Positions 1 through 8,184 of a stretch of DNA of 54,575 nucleotides are shown here, piece after piece; the stretch's first letter is position 1; each line of letters opens with the position of its first letter. The DNA is taken from NCBI RefSeq assembly GCF_009862265.1, contig NZ_WWGX01000058.1:1-54575 (forward strand). The letters run 5' to 3'. The position numbers were made by a program, and so were the translations under genes. Below the pieces are notes generated by a model, which made no database searches, was not told where the DNA came from, and saw nothing but the letters and a program-made list of their open reading frames with translations. The DNA is from Streptomyces sp. SID8352. GTDB lineage: Bacteria > Actinomycetota > Actinomycetes > Streptomycetales > Streptomycetaceae.

Positions 1-95
1 TGCCGCCTGCCGCCTGCCGCCTGCCGCCTGCCGCCTGCCGCCTGCCGCCTGCCGCCTGCCGCCTGCCGCCTGCCGCCTGCCGCCTGCCGCCTGCC
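1..95. repeat. 7-bp tandem repeat at left edge
   Basis: About 13.5 perfect copies of TGCCGCC run from the first base to 95 and end abruptly at the sequence TGTCC. The array touches the window edge, so its full length is unknown. The 70 bases between it and the first gene hold nothing I recognise. Confidence 0.97.
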
Positions 96-165
96 TGTCC
101 ACGGCCGCCGTGTTCTCGCCCGGACGCCCGCCCGGCCGTGGGTAGGTGTCCGCTCCGAGGCGGGT

Positions 166-1857
166 TCAGCGTTCGGCCGCCTCCACCTCGCCGCCGTGCT
201 CCGGGGTGTCCGTCGCGGGAGCCGGGACGCCCGGTGCGGCCCGCACGGCGTCCGGAGTTGCCGGAGTGTCCGTGGCGCCGGTGGTGCCGGGCGCGGGAAC
301 GGCGCTCGGGGCGAGGGCCGCCACTTCCCTGGAAGGGGCGTCGGCCTCGACCACGAGGACCCGTTTCACCCCGGCCGTCGGCCGCGGCTCCGCCTCCTGC
401 TCCGCACCGTGTGCCGTCCCGCGCTCCAGCCCGTCCCCCGCCCCGTCCACAACGGCTTCCCCGACCGGGTCCTCCAGCGCATCGGCACGGTCTTCCGCCT
501 CGTCGGCCAGGGTCTCCGCCCCGTCGTCCGGGGCGAAGCCCACCAGCCACTCCTCCAGTTCGTCGCGCAGCCGCACCGTGGCCCCGAGCTGGCAGAGCAC
601 ACCTATCGTGCTCAGGGTCACCCGGTGGATCAGCAGATAGGCGGGCGGCAGATTGAGCTGCTTGGCCAGTTGGTACGCGGGGGAGCGGGGGTCGGCGATC
701 CGGGCCGCCTGGCCGCGCATCCAGCTCCGGGTGAAGGTGAACTCGTCGACCCGGGCAGGTTCGATGATCGGCAGCAGGTAGTCGAGGACGGCGTCCGGGT
801 CCAGCTCTATCGACTCCTTGACGAAGCCCTCCGCGCAGAGCATCTCGTAGACGGCCTCCGCCTCACCGTCCAGCGTCATGCGCAGGGCCGCCCCGATGGG
901 CTCGGGCAGCCCGCCCGGCAGCCGGTCGACCGTGCCGAAGTCCAGGACGCCGAGCCGCCAGTCGTCCTCCCCCTCCGGGCCGCCCGGCAGGAGCCGGAAG
1001 TTGCCCGGGTGCGGGTCGGCGTGGAGCAGGCCGGTGCGGGCCGGACCGGAGAACAGGAAGTGCGCCAGCAACTGGCCCGCCCGGTCGCGCTGCTCCTCGG
1101 TGCCCTCCGCGATGACCTCCGAGAGCGGGACGCCGTCGATCCACTCGGTGACCAGCACCTGATCGCACTGGCGGACCACGCCGGGCACCACGATGTCCGG
1201 GTCGTCGGCGAACTCCTCGGCGTGCGCGCGCTGGGCCGCGGCCTCCAGGCCGTAGTCCAGTTCCTCGGCGACCCGGTCCTTCATCTCCGTGATCAGCGGC
1301 TTGATGTCCATGCCGGGGATCAGCGGGCCGAGCAGGCGGGCGAAGCGGCTGAGCTGGTTCAGGTCGGACAGCAGGGCGTCGCCCGCCCCCGGGTACTGGA
1401 CCTTGACGGCCACCTCGCGGCCGTCGTGCCACACGGCCCGGTGGACCTGGCCGATGGAGGCCGCAGCGGCGGGGCGGTCCTCGAACTCCAGGAACAGCTC
1501 GCGCCAGTCCTCCCCGAGCCGTCGGCCGAGCACCTCGTGCACGGTGCGCGTCGGCATCGGCGGCGCGGCCTCCTGGAGCTTGGTCAGCGCTGCCCGGTAG
1601 GGGCCCGCGACCTCCTCGGGAAGGGCCGACTCGAAGACGGACAGGGCCTGGCCGAACTTCATCGCGCCGCCCTTGAGCTCACCGAGCACCTTGAACAACT
1701 GCTCGGCGGTCCGCTGCTGCAACTGCTGCCCGACCAGCTCCGCGGACTCACCCACGATCCGCTTGCCGAGACCCCAGGTGGCCCGGCCCGCGAAGCCGAG
1801 CGGGAGCGCGGCGAGCTTGGCGGTCCGGGTGACCGCCTTCCGGGGAAGATCAGACAT
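166..1857 (-). CDS. ABC1/UbiB (AarF) family atypical kinase
   Basis: A 563-residue ABC1-family protein. This family has a protein-kinase-like fold and is linked to quinone biology or lipid handling; no substrate is known here. Family motifs appear in order: KFGQ (67-70), the Ala-rich loop AAASIGQVH (about 131-139), the ATP-site Lys in VAVKVQ (K152), HADPHPGNF (279-287) and LDFG (305-308). The last 100 or so residues are acidic, Ala/Pro-rich and probably disordered. I start it at the ATG at 1857 (MSDLPRK), which overlaps the stop of the upstream ThiF-like gene by 8 bp, so the two are probably translationally coupled. A longer open frame to 2070 is only the shadow of the upstream gene. Mycobacteria keep a related gene in a similar neighbourhood (Rv3197). 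Confidence 0.9.
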   Translation of the reverse strand: MSDLPRKAVTRTAKLAALPLGFAGRATWGLGKRIVGESAELVGQQLQQRTAEQLFKVLGELKGGAMKFGQALSVFESALPEEVAGPYRAALTKLQEAAPPMPTRTVHEVLGRRLGEDWRELFLEFEDRPAAAASIGQVHRAVWHDGREVAVKVQYPGAGDALLSDLNQLSRFARLLGPLIPGMDIKPLITEMKDRVAEELDYGLEAAAQRAHAEEFADDPDIVVPGVVRQCDQVLVTEWIDGVPLSEVIAEGTEEQRDRAGQLLAHFLFSGPARTGLLHADPHPGNFRLLPGGPEGEDDWRLGVLDFGTVDRLPGGLPEPIGAALRMTLDGEAEAVYEMLCAEGFVKESIELDPDAVLDYLLPIIEPARVDEFTFTRSWMRGQAARIADPRSPAYQLAKQLNLPPAYLLIHRVTLSTIGVLCQLGATVRLRDELEEWLVGFAPDDGAETLADEAEDRADALEDPVGEAVVDGAGDGLERGTAHGAEQEAEPRPTAGVKRVLVVEADAPSREVAALAPSAVPAPGTTGATDTPATPDAVRAAPGVPAPATDTPEHGGEVEAAER

Positions 1858-3064
1858 GCGCCCTCCAAGTCCCAGCGGGCCGCGCCGCCGCCGCCTCACG
1901 GCAGGATGGTCCCGACGGCCGCTTCTCCGCCATTGTCGCGCGCCGCTCCCCGTCCGCGGAGATGTGTTCGCGCTGACCTTCGCGGGCCGCGCCGCAGGGG
2001 CAGTCCGGATGGGGCCGAACCTGCCGCTCGTGCCAGCGCAGGCCGGGCAGGGAGACCGTCCAGCGCGCACCGGCGGCGGAGGGGGTCCGTCCGTCGAGGA
2101 AGGACAGGGCGTGTCCGGCGGCCAGCCCGGCTACGGCCGTGGCCAGGGTGAGGTCGCAGGCCGGTACCCGGTGCCGGCCGGGGAGCCGCCACTGGGCGAC
2201 CAGCCGGGGCCAGACCGGGTCCCGGTCGGCGCGGTCCCTGGCCAGGCAGCCCGCGCAGCCCGTCTCCCCGGGCAGGACCAGGGGACCGACCACCCCGGTG
2301 CCCTCCACGACCCCGGCGTACAGGTGCGGGGTGCCCGACGCCATCAGGGGCCCGGCGGCGTCCGGGTCCGGGGCGTGCACGGCGACGTCGTCGCGCGGGG
2401 CGAGGACCACCAGGGAGAGGCCCGGCCCGTCGTCCCCGGGCGGGGGCGCCGGGCCCCGGCGGGGCGGGCGGCCGGGAGCCGCCCGCCGGACGATCCGGCG
2501 GGCGGTCTCGTCGCGCCTGCCGCCGACGGACTCGGCGGGCAGGCCGCCCGGGGCGACGTCCCCCGGCTCGACGCAGCCGCCGTCCAGCACCTCGACCCCG
2601 CCGACACCGGCCCCGGACAGCACGGAGGCCAGCACGGCGCCGACCCGCCCGGCGCCGCGCACCCGCACCCGCAGGGTCCGCCGGGCGGCCAGGCGCTCCA
2701 TCGCCTCCCCCGGCCCGGAGGTCGTCAGGGACAGGGTGGCCAGATCGGGACGGAGCCGGTCGAGGACCTCCCGCTTCTTCCGCAGCGCGTCGGCGGCCGG
2801 TCCGCCGCCCCGGGTGTCGTCGACGAGTCCGGCGTGGGCGAGCCGCCGCAGGAGGCGGTCGACGTGCCCGTCCGGCAGGCCCATCCGGTGGGCCTCCTCG
2901 CGCAGCAGGGCCGGGCCGCGGGTGCCGTTGAGCAGGTCCAGGAAGGTGCCCGTCGCCAGGTCCACCGGACCGAGCGTCAGAGCGTGCGCCGGTGTCATCC
3001 CGAACTGCACGGTGTTGAGATCGCGCCAGCCGCGCCTGAGCGCGGGCTTCACCACGGCATGCAT
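1850..3064 (-). CDS. ThiF/E1-like protein with degenerate adenylation site
   Basis: A 404-residue protein resembling the ThiF/MoeB/E1 superfamily, which adenylates C-termini of ubiquitin-like or RiPP substrates. The N-terminal 100 residues look like a winged-helix or leader-binding module (LREEAHRMG.. about 54-62). A Rossmann GAGRVG follows at 137-142. Two cysteine pairs, CAGC (270-273) and CPC (355-357), could form the usual structural zinc site. Several canonical E1 features are missing: the acidic DxD after the second strand reads DGG, and the Asn-Leu-Arg-Gln stretch and invariant Lys are not recognisable, so adenylation is doubtful. The ATG at 3064 is preceded by GAGGGGAC. It overlaps the ABC1 kinase gene downstream. 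No precursor peptide or cyclodehydratase lies nearby. Confidence 0.8.
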   Translation of the reverse strand: MHAVVKPALRRGWRDLNTVQFGMTPAHALTLGPVDLATGTFLDLLNGTRGPALLREEAHRMGLPDGHVDRLLRRLAHAGLVDDTRGGGPAADALRKKREVLDRLRPDLATLSLTTSGPGEAMERLAARRTLRVRVRGAGRVGAVLASVLSGAGVGGVEVLDGGCVEPGDVAPGGLPAESVGGRRDETARRIVRRAAPGRPPRRGPAPPPGDDGPGLSLVVLAPRDDVAVHAPDPDAAGPLMASGTPHLYAGVVEGTGVVGPLVLPGETGCAGCLARDRADRDPVWPRLVAQWRLPGRHRVPACDLTLATAVAGLAAGHALSFLDGRTPSAAGARWTVSLPGLRWHERQVRPHPDCPCGAAREGQREHISADGERRATMAEKRPSGPSCREAAAARPAGTWRAHV

Positions 3065-3566
3065 GACAGGTCCCCTCGTTCCTCTCTCGTCCGACGCGGC
3101 GGCCCCGACGGCCCCGGCCTCGGCGGTCCGGCAGCCCCGGGCGCCCTCGGTGACTCCAGCGGTCCCAGTGGCATCCGCAGTCCCAGTGGCCCCAGAGATC
3201 GCGGCGGTCCCAGCGGCTCCGGGGCGGCCGGCCAACCCGGCGCACCGGCGACGCAACGGCCGCCCCGGGCCGGTCGGCCGCCCCGGGCCCCGTGCCACCG
3301 GTGCCTCCCGCGTCCTTTCGCCCGGTCCGCGGCCCAGCACCGCGCCGACCCGCTTCCCCGTCGGCGCGCCCCGGTCGGAAGGCCGGGGCGCACCTCCGAC
3401 GGCCACGGCCAGCATGCCCGGCCGCCGTGAAGCGCGTCGAAAGTTGTCCACAGGCTGGGGGTAATGGTCAGATGAAATGGCCACTGTCGGTGTGCGGGTC
3501 GTGACGGAGTGCCGTACCGCTGTCCGGAATCGAGACTTCCTCTTGTCCTCCGGGTAACGTCGAAGC
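3065..3566. other. Intergenic region between divergent genes, no gene
   Basis: About 500 bp separate the E1-like gene from the YgjP-type peptidase. Around 3160-3220 are three imperfect copies of GTCCCAGYGGC. The right end (about 3440-3560) is less GC-rich and is where divergent promoters would be expected, but I see no clean -35/-10 pair. No coding frame here has plausible composition. Confidence 0.5.
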
Positions 3567-4166
3567 GTGTCCGCCGACCCACTGCACCGTGCCGGAGCCC
3601 CCCGGCGAGCGCCGTCGAGCCCGCCGCCGGGCGGTACCGGGGCGAGCGCCGTCGAGGTCCGCAGGAGCACCCGGCGCCGCCGGACGGTCTCCGCGTACCG
3701 CGAGGGCGACCGCACCATCGTGCTCATTCCCGCCCGGATGTCCGAGGCCGAGGAGCGCCGCTGGGTGGGCGTGATGCTCGACAAGCTGGCCGCCCAGGAG
3801 AGCAGGCGGGTCCTGGGCGACGACGAACTGGCCGCGCGGGCGGAACGGCTGTCGGCCCAGTACTTCGAGGGCCGGGCCCGTCCCTCCTCGGTCCGCTGGG
3901 TCACCAACCAGAACACGCGCTGGGGCTCCTGCACCCCCTCCGAGGGGAGCATCCGGCTGTCGCACCGGCTCCAGGGCATGCCCGAGTACGTGGTCGACTA
4001 CGTCCTCCTGCACGAGCTGGCGCATCTGCTCGTACCCGGGCACGGGCCCCGCTTCTGGCGGCTGCTGGAGGCGTATCCGCGCACCGAGCGGGCCCGCGGC
4101 TATCTGGAGGGCGTCGTCGCCGCGGACCGGCTGCCGCCGCACGTGCCCGGCGCCCGCGACGAGTAG
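3567..4166 (+). CDS. YgjP/DUF45-type M48-like zinc metallopeptidase
   Basis: A 199-residue cytoplasmic protein of the YgjP (DUF45) family, which has a gluzincin-type zinc site. HELAH (149-153) supplies two zinc ligands and the catalytic Glu; H159 in GHGPRFW is the likely third ligand. The family signature RWGSC (118-122) followed by IRLSHRL is also present. There is no signal peptide or membrane segment. The start is the GTG at 3567; no earlier in-frame start fits. The first 35 residues are Pro/Ala-rich and variable. It is divergent from the ThiF/ABC1 pair. Family and fold are clear, the physiological substrate is not. Confidence 0.87.
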   Translation: MSADPLHRAGAPRRAPSSPPPGGTGASAVEVRRSTRRRRTVSAYREGDRTIVLIPARMSEAEERRWVGVMLDKLAAQESRRVLGDDELAARAERLSAQYFEGRARPSSVRWVTNQNTRWGSCTPSEGSIRLSHRLQGMPEYVVDYVLLHELAHLLVPGHGPRFWRLLEAYPRTERARGYLEGVVAADRLPPHVPGARDE

Positions 4167-4430
4167 GCCGCCCTCCCGGGGCCGCCCTCCTGGGGCCGCC
4201 CTGGTGGACCGGCCTCCCGGAGCCCCGCCCTCTCCGGCGCCGGCCGCGAGCCGGAGCCCGGGAGCGGGGTCGCGGTCCCGGCCGGGGGCGGGGGAGGACA
4301 CGGGCCGCACGCGCTCCGCGACGGTCCGGCGCCGGTTTGTACCGGGTCGGTACCGACATCGTCCGCCGTCCGGATCAGCCGTTAGCCTGACGCGACGCAC
4401 TCGCACTCGGATGGGGGACGGTCGTAACGC
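4167..4430. other. Intergenic region upstream of terD-AIM24 operon
   Basis: 264 bp with no gene. It contains the inverted repeat GTACC-GGGTC-GGTAC (4339-4353). TAGCCT at 4383-4388 could serve as a -10 for the downstream operon, but no good -35 sits 17-18 bp above it. Confidence 0.4.
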
Positions 4431-6131
4431 ATGGCCAGGGAATTCCAGCGCGGCCACAAGGCCAGGATCAGTGACCTGACGGCGGGCACGGATCTGTACG
4501 TAGGCGTGCAGATCTCCGGCCCCGGTCTGAGCCTCGACATCAGTTGCTTCGGTCTCGACGCCGACGAGCGGCTCTCCGACGACCGGTACTTCATCTTCTA
4601 CAACCAGCCGAAGTCCCCCGAGGAGTCCATCCAGCTCCTGGGTGCTCAGGCGGGCGACACCGAGTCCTTCCGGGTCACGCTGGACCGGGTGCCGCAGCAC
4701 ATCCGGAAGCTCTCCTTCACGGCGACGATCGACGGCGCCGGGCAGATGTCGCAGATCGGGCCGGGATACCTGCGGATCGTCGCGGGCGGCGAGGAGGTCG
4801 CCCGCTACCCCTTCGGCGGCGCCGAGTTCTCCACCGAGCGGGCCGTCATGCTGGGCGACTTCTACGTGAAGGACGTCTGGCGGTTCGCGGCGGTCGGCCA
4901 GGGCTTCGACGGGGGCCTGGAGGCGCTGCTCAGGAACTTCGGCGGCGAGGTCGCCGAGGAGGAGCCCGCGCAGCCGGAGCCCCGGCAGCCGCAGGCCGCC
5001 GCCGTCCCCGGCTTCGCGCCGCCCGCGCAGTCCGCCGCGCCCCCGCCGGCCTTCGCGGCCCCGGCCCCGGCTCCCGCGCCCGCCCCGGCACCCCCGCCCA
5101 CCTCGGCCCCCCAGGGCTACACCCCCGCTCCCGTTCCGCCCCGGGCACCGCGCTCCGACGTGCACGCCGCGCCGACGATCATCGCGCCCCTGCACACCCC
5201 GCCCGGCGGTTCCCCGGTGCCGCCCCCGGCCCCGCCGCCCGGCTACGGGCAGCCGCCCGCGCCCCCCGGCTACGGCCACGTACCCGGTCAGGCCGCCCCG
5301 CCGCCCCCCGGCTACGGCCATCCCCAGGCGCCCCCGGCGCCCCATGCCCCGGGCCCGCCCCCCGGCTACGGGCAGCCCCCGGCACCCCCGCCCTACGGCC
5401 AGGCCCCCTACGGCGCCCCCCAGGGCGTGCCGCCGGGCGCCCCCCAGGGCATGCCGGCCGCCCCCCAGGCCCCCGGTGTGGCCGCCGCGCTCCAGCAGTA
5501 CCGGGAGACGGGCACCGGCCGGCGCTGGACCCTCCAGAACAACAAGCTCGTCCGCGTCGACCTCGGCGCCGAGAGCCGGCCCGTGCTGGCCCGGCAGGGC
5601 AGCATGGTGCTCTACCAGGGCAAGGTCGACTTCAGCTACAAGGGGGCCGGGTTCGCCGGCCGCGTCGTCGGCAACGCCACCGGCCAGGAGATGCAGCTCA
5701 TGCGCTGCACCGGCAAGGGGCAGGTGTTCCTCGCCGAGAACTCCGCGCTGCTGCACCCCATCGAGCTCCAGGGCGACGCGGTGTGCGTCTCCGCCGAGAA
5801 CGTCCTCGCCTTCGACGAGAGCCTCCAGTACGAGGTCCGCCGGATCGAGGGCCACGGCATCCCCGGCGGAGCCCTGTTCACCATGCAGTTCCAGGGCACC
5901 GGCACCATCGTCGTCATGACGCGCGGCATGCCCGTGGTGCTGCCGGTCACGCCCACCACGTTCGCCGACTGCAACGCCGTCGTCGCCTGGTCGGCCGCGG
6001 CCCAGGTGATCGTCTCCAGCCAGGTGCGGATGCGCCGCAACGCCTACGCGGGCGACACCGGCGAGAGCGTGAACCTCCAGTTCCGGGCCGCGCCCGGCAA
6101 CTTCGTCGTCGTCCAGCCGTACGAGATCTGA
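4431..6131 (+). CDS. TerD domain - Pro/Gly/Tyr-rich linker - AIM24 fusion protein
   Basis: A 566-residue fusion. Residues 1-170 are a TerD (tellurite/stress, calcium-binding) domain, with LDISCFGLDADERLSDD (35-51), FIFYNQPKSPE and the later GDFYVKDVWRF. Residues about 175-350 are a low-complexity linker rich in Pro, Ala and Gly with several PPGYG repeats. From about 360 there is an AIM24 (mitochondrial biogenesis AIM24-like) beta-rich domain: RRWTLQNNKLVRV, GSMVLYQGKVDF, LMRCTGKGQVFLAE. There is no signal peptide or membrane helix. It heads a three-gene operon with two AIM24 paralogs 13 and 16 bp apart. TerD proteins usually sit in ter stress clusters; here no terA/B/C neighbours exist. The function is unknown, but scaffold or membrane-stress roles fit the architecture. 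Confidence 0.9.
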   Translation: MAREFQRGHKARISDLTAGTDLYVGVQISGPGLSLDISCFGLDADERLSDDRYFIFYNQPKSPEESIQLLGAQAGDTESFRVTLDRVPQHIRKLSFTATIDGAGQMSQIGPGYLRIVAGGEEVARYPFGGAEFSTERAVMLGDFYVKDVWRFAAVGQGFDGGLEALLRNFGGEVAEEEPAQPEPRQPQAAAVPGFAPPAQSAAPPPAFAAPAPAPAPAPAPPPTSAPQGYTPAPVPPRAPRSDVHAAPTIIAPLHTPPGGSPVPPPAPPPGYGQPPAPPGYGHVPGQAAPPPPGYGHPQAPPAPHAPGPPPGYGQPPAPPPYGQAPYGAPQGVPPGAPQGMPAAPQAPGVAAALQQYRETGTGRRWTLQNNKLVRVDLGAESRPVLARQGSMVLYQGKVDFSYKGAGFAGRVVGNATGQEMQLMRCTGKGQVFLAENSALLHPIELQGDAVCVSAENVLAFDESLQYEVRRIEGHGIPGGALFTMQFQGTGTIVVMTRGMPVVLPVTPTTFADCNAVVAWSAAAQVIVSSQVRMRRNAYAGDTGESVNLQFRAAPGNFVVVQPYEI

Positions 6132-6144
6132 GGGAGAGCCCGGA

Positions 6145-6825
6145 ATGACCCAGCCGCTCGCGGGCTACGCCCCCGCACCCGTCACCGCCCGCATGGAGAA
6201 CCACGGCAACCACATGGCGAAGATCGCCATGCAGACCGGGAACGACCTGTTCGCCCGGGTGGGCTCCATGGTCGCCTACGAGGGCTTCGTCCAGTACGAG
6301 CCCAACCCGTCCGCCGTACGCCAGATCGCCCGGGACTGGATGACCGGGGAGGGCGCGCCCCTGATGAAGTGCACCGGCGACGGACTGCTCTACCTCGCCG
6401 ACTACGGCGCGAACGTCGTCGTGATCAACCTCAACGGCGACGGGATCTCCGTCAACGCCACCAACCTGCTCGCCTTCGACGCCCACCTGTCATGGGGCGT
6501 GGAGCGGGTCAAGGGGCTGGCGAAGTTCGCCGGGCAGGGCCTGTGGAACACCAGGATCTCGGGGCAGGGCTGGGTCGCCCTGACCTCCCGGGGCAAGCCG
6601 ATCGTCGTCGAGTGCGGCGGAGGCGAGGACGAGACGTACGTGGACCCCGACGCGCTCGTCGCCTGGTCCCCGAACCTCAGGGTGAAGGGCAAGCGCAGCT
6701 TCAAGGCGCAGTCCCTGATCGGCCGGGGCAGCGGCGAGGCCTTCCAGATGGCCTTCTCCGGCCAGGGCATCGTCGTCGTCCAGCCCAGTGAGGACAGCAC
6801 CGACCGCCTCCGCGTCCGGGGCTGA
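6145..6825 (+). CDS. AIM24 family protein
   Basis: A 226-residue stand-alone AIM24-domain protein, second in the operon. It shares with its neighbours GSMVAYEGFVQY, LMKCTGDGLLYLAD (about 74-87) and a C-terminal end reading GIVVVQPSE. There is no signal peptide, membrane segment or catalytic motif. The ATG at 6145 follows GAGGGAGAGCCCGGA and lies 13 bp after the upstream stop. AIM24 homologues in fungi affect mitochondrial membrane organisation; the bacterial role is not established. Confidence 0.9.
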   Translation: MTQPLAGYAPAPVTARMENHGNHMAKIAMQTGNDLFARVGSMVAYEGFVQYEPNPSAVRQIARDWMTGEGAPLMKCTGDGLLYLADYGANVVVINLNGDGISVNATNLLAFDAHLSWGVERVKGLAKFAGQGLWNTRISGQGWVALTSRGKPIVVECGGGEDETYVDPDALVAWSPNLRVKGKRSFKAQSLIGRGSGEAFQMAFSGQGIVVVQPSEDSTDRLRVRG

Positions 6826-6841
6826 GGGGAGTCAGAACACC

Positions 6842-7597
6842 ATGCAGAGTCCGCTTTTCGCCCACAACGACCAGCAGAGCCGGGAGCGCTGGAGCCTCCA
6901 GAACAAGCACATGCTCCGCGTGCTCCTGGAGGGCCACGACGACATCCTCGCCCGCAAGGGCACCATGGTCGCCTACCAGGGGCTCGTCGAGTTCGACGCC
7001 GAGTTCCAGGGCGACGGCCAGGCCCGTGCCCGCGCCCACACCGGTGAGGGCCTGGACCTGATGCGCTGCCACGGGCAGGGCACGGTCTACCTGGCCAACC
7101 TGGCCCAGTACGTCCATGTGATGGAGGTCGAGCCGGAGGGCCTGACCGTCGACAGCGCCTATGTGCTGGCCATGGACTCCTCCCTGCACTACGAGGTCAT
7201 CGCCGTCGACAGCCAGTACGGCATCTCCGGGTCGGGCAAGTACCAGCTCAACATCACCGGTCACGGCAGCGTCGCCCTGATGACCTCCGGCGCGCCGCTG
7301 CTGATGCGGGTGACGCCCGACAAGTACGTCAACTGCGACGCCGACGCGATCGTCGCCTGGTCCACCGGTCTGCGCGTGCAGATGCAGGCGCAGACCCACT
7401 CCTCGGGGGTGTGGCGCCGCCGGGGCAACACGGGTGAGGGCTGGGAGCTGAGCTTCATGGGCAACGGCTTCGCCCTCGTCCAGCCCAGTGAGCTGCTGCC
7501 GCCGCAGAACGCCCGGATCGGGTCCGGGCCGGCCGCCCAGTTCGGCCTGGGCCAGCAGGGCGCCCGGGGGCAGAACCAGGGCAACGCCTGGAGCTGA
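6842..7597 (+). CDS. AIM24 family protein
   Basis: A 251-residue AIM24-domain protein, last of the operon. The start is the ATG at 6842, preceded by GAGGGGAGTCAG. It is closer to the AIM24 half of the fusion than the middle gene is: ERWSLQNKHMLRV here against RRWTLQNNKLVRV there. It shares GTMVAYQGLVEF and LMRCHGQGTVYLA. The C-terminal tail (about 225-251) is Gln/Gly-rich. A strong hairpin terminator follows 34 bp after the stop. Three diverged copies in one transcript suggest a hetero-oligomer rather than simple redundancy (inference). Confidence 0.9.
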   Translation: MQSPLFAHNDQQSRERWSLQNKHMLRVLLEGHDDILARKGTMVAYQGLVEFDAEFQGDGQARARAHTGEGLDLMRCHGQGTVYLANLAQYVHVMEVEPEGLTVDSAYVLAMDSSLHYEVIAVDSQYGISGSGKYQLNITGHGSVALMTSGAPLLMRVTPDKYVNCDADAIVAWSTGLRVQMQAQTHSSGVWRRRGNTGEGWELSFMGNGFALVQPSELLPPQNARIGSGPAAQFGLGQQGARGQNQGNAWS

Positions 7598-7630
7598 CCC
7601 GCCGGACACCGGGGGACCGGAGTCCACCGA

Positions 7631-7665
7631 GGTAAGGGGCGTCCGCCCGGCGGACGCCCCTTACC
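7631..7665. terminator. Bidirectional hairpin terminator
   Basis: A perfect 15-bp inverted repeat (GGTAAGGGGCGTCCG and its complement) with a 5-nt loop, between the convergent AIM24 operon and the Nudix gene whose stop is at 7669. It could serve both strands. Confidence 0.9.
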
Positions 7666-7668
7666 TGG

Positions 7669-8184
7669 TCACAGCCGTGCCCGCGTCGCCTCCAGCAGGC
7701 GCACCACCGACGCGTCGGCCACCGCCGCGACCTCGTCGTACGGGAACCAGCGCAGGTCGAGCGACTCGTCGCTGATCGCCTCCAGGGCCCCGGCGGGCGC
7801 CAGCGCCGCGTACTGGACGTCCAGGTGCCAGGCGCACGGGGTGTGATGGCGGTCCAGCCGCGCCGGACCGCCGGGCAGCAGCGTCAGCCCGGCGATGCCC
7901 GACTCCTCCGCGGCCTCACGCAGGGCGGCACGCTCCAGGGTGTCGTCCGACGGCTCGCAGTGCCCGCCCATCTGGAGCCAGCGGCGCAGCTTCCGGTGCA
8001 GGGTCAGCAGCACCCGGCCGCGCGAGGGGTCGACGACCAGGGCGCTGGCCGTGAGGTGGCCGTCACCGCAGGACTTCCACATGCCGTCGGGATGCGCCGC
8101 CAGGTGGTCCAGATAGAGCGCGCGCAGCTCCTCCTGGCCCGGATACCCCTTCAGGACCAGGACCGCGTCCTCGCGCAGGCTCAC
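7669..8184 (-). CDS. NUDIX hydrolase
   Basis: A 171-residue Nudix-superfamily pyrophosphohydrolase. The Nudix box is at 73-97 (GGHCEPSDDTLER.. then REAAEESGI). The REUXEE core is intact; the first acidic position of the box is Asp instead of Glu and slightly shifted, as is common in actinobacterial members. The likely substrate is a nucleoside diphosphate derivative, but this cannot be told from sequence. The start is the GTG at 8184, which overlaps the stop of the DUF2342 gene by 4 bp (GTGA), so the pair is translationally coupled. Confidence 0.9.
   Translation of the reverse strand: MSLREDAVLVLKGYPGQEELRALYLDHLAAHPDGMWKSCGDGHLTASALVVDPSRGRVLLTLHRKLRRWLQMGGHCEPSDDTLERAALREAAEESGIAGLTLLPGGPARLDRHHTPCAWHLDVQYAALAPAGALEAISDESLDLRWFPYDEVAAVADASVVRLLEATRARL

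Noticed and set aside
1..95. CRISPR array
   Set aside because: The units are contiguous 7-mers without spacers.
1850..3064. RiPP/TOMM biosynthetic cluster around the ThiF-like gene
   Set aside because: No YcaO, dehydrogenase, precursor peptide or transporter is adjacent.
3527..3560. sigma-R promoter before the YgjP-type peptidase
   Set aside because: GGAAT is present at 3527-3531, but no GTT follows at 18 or 19 bp.
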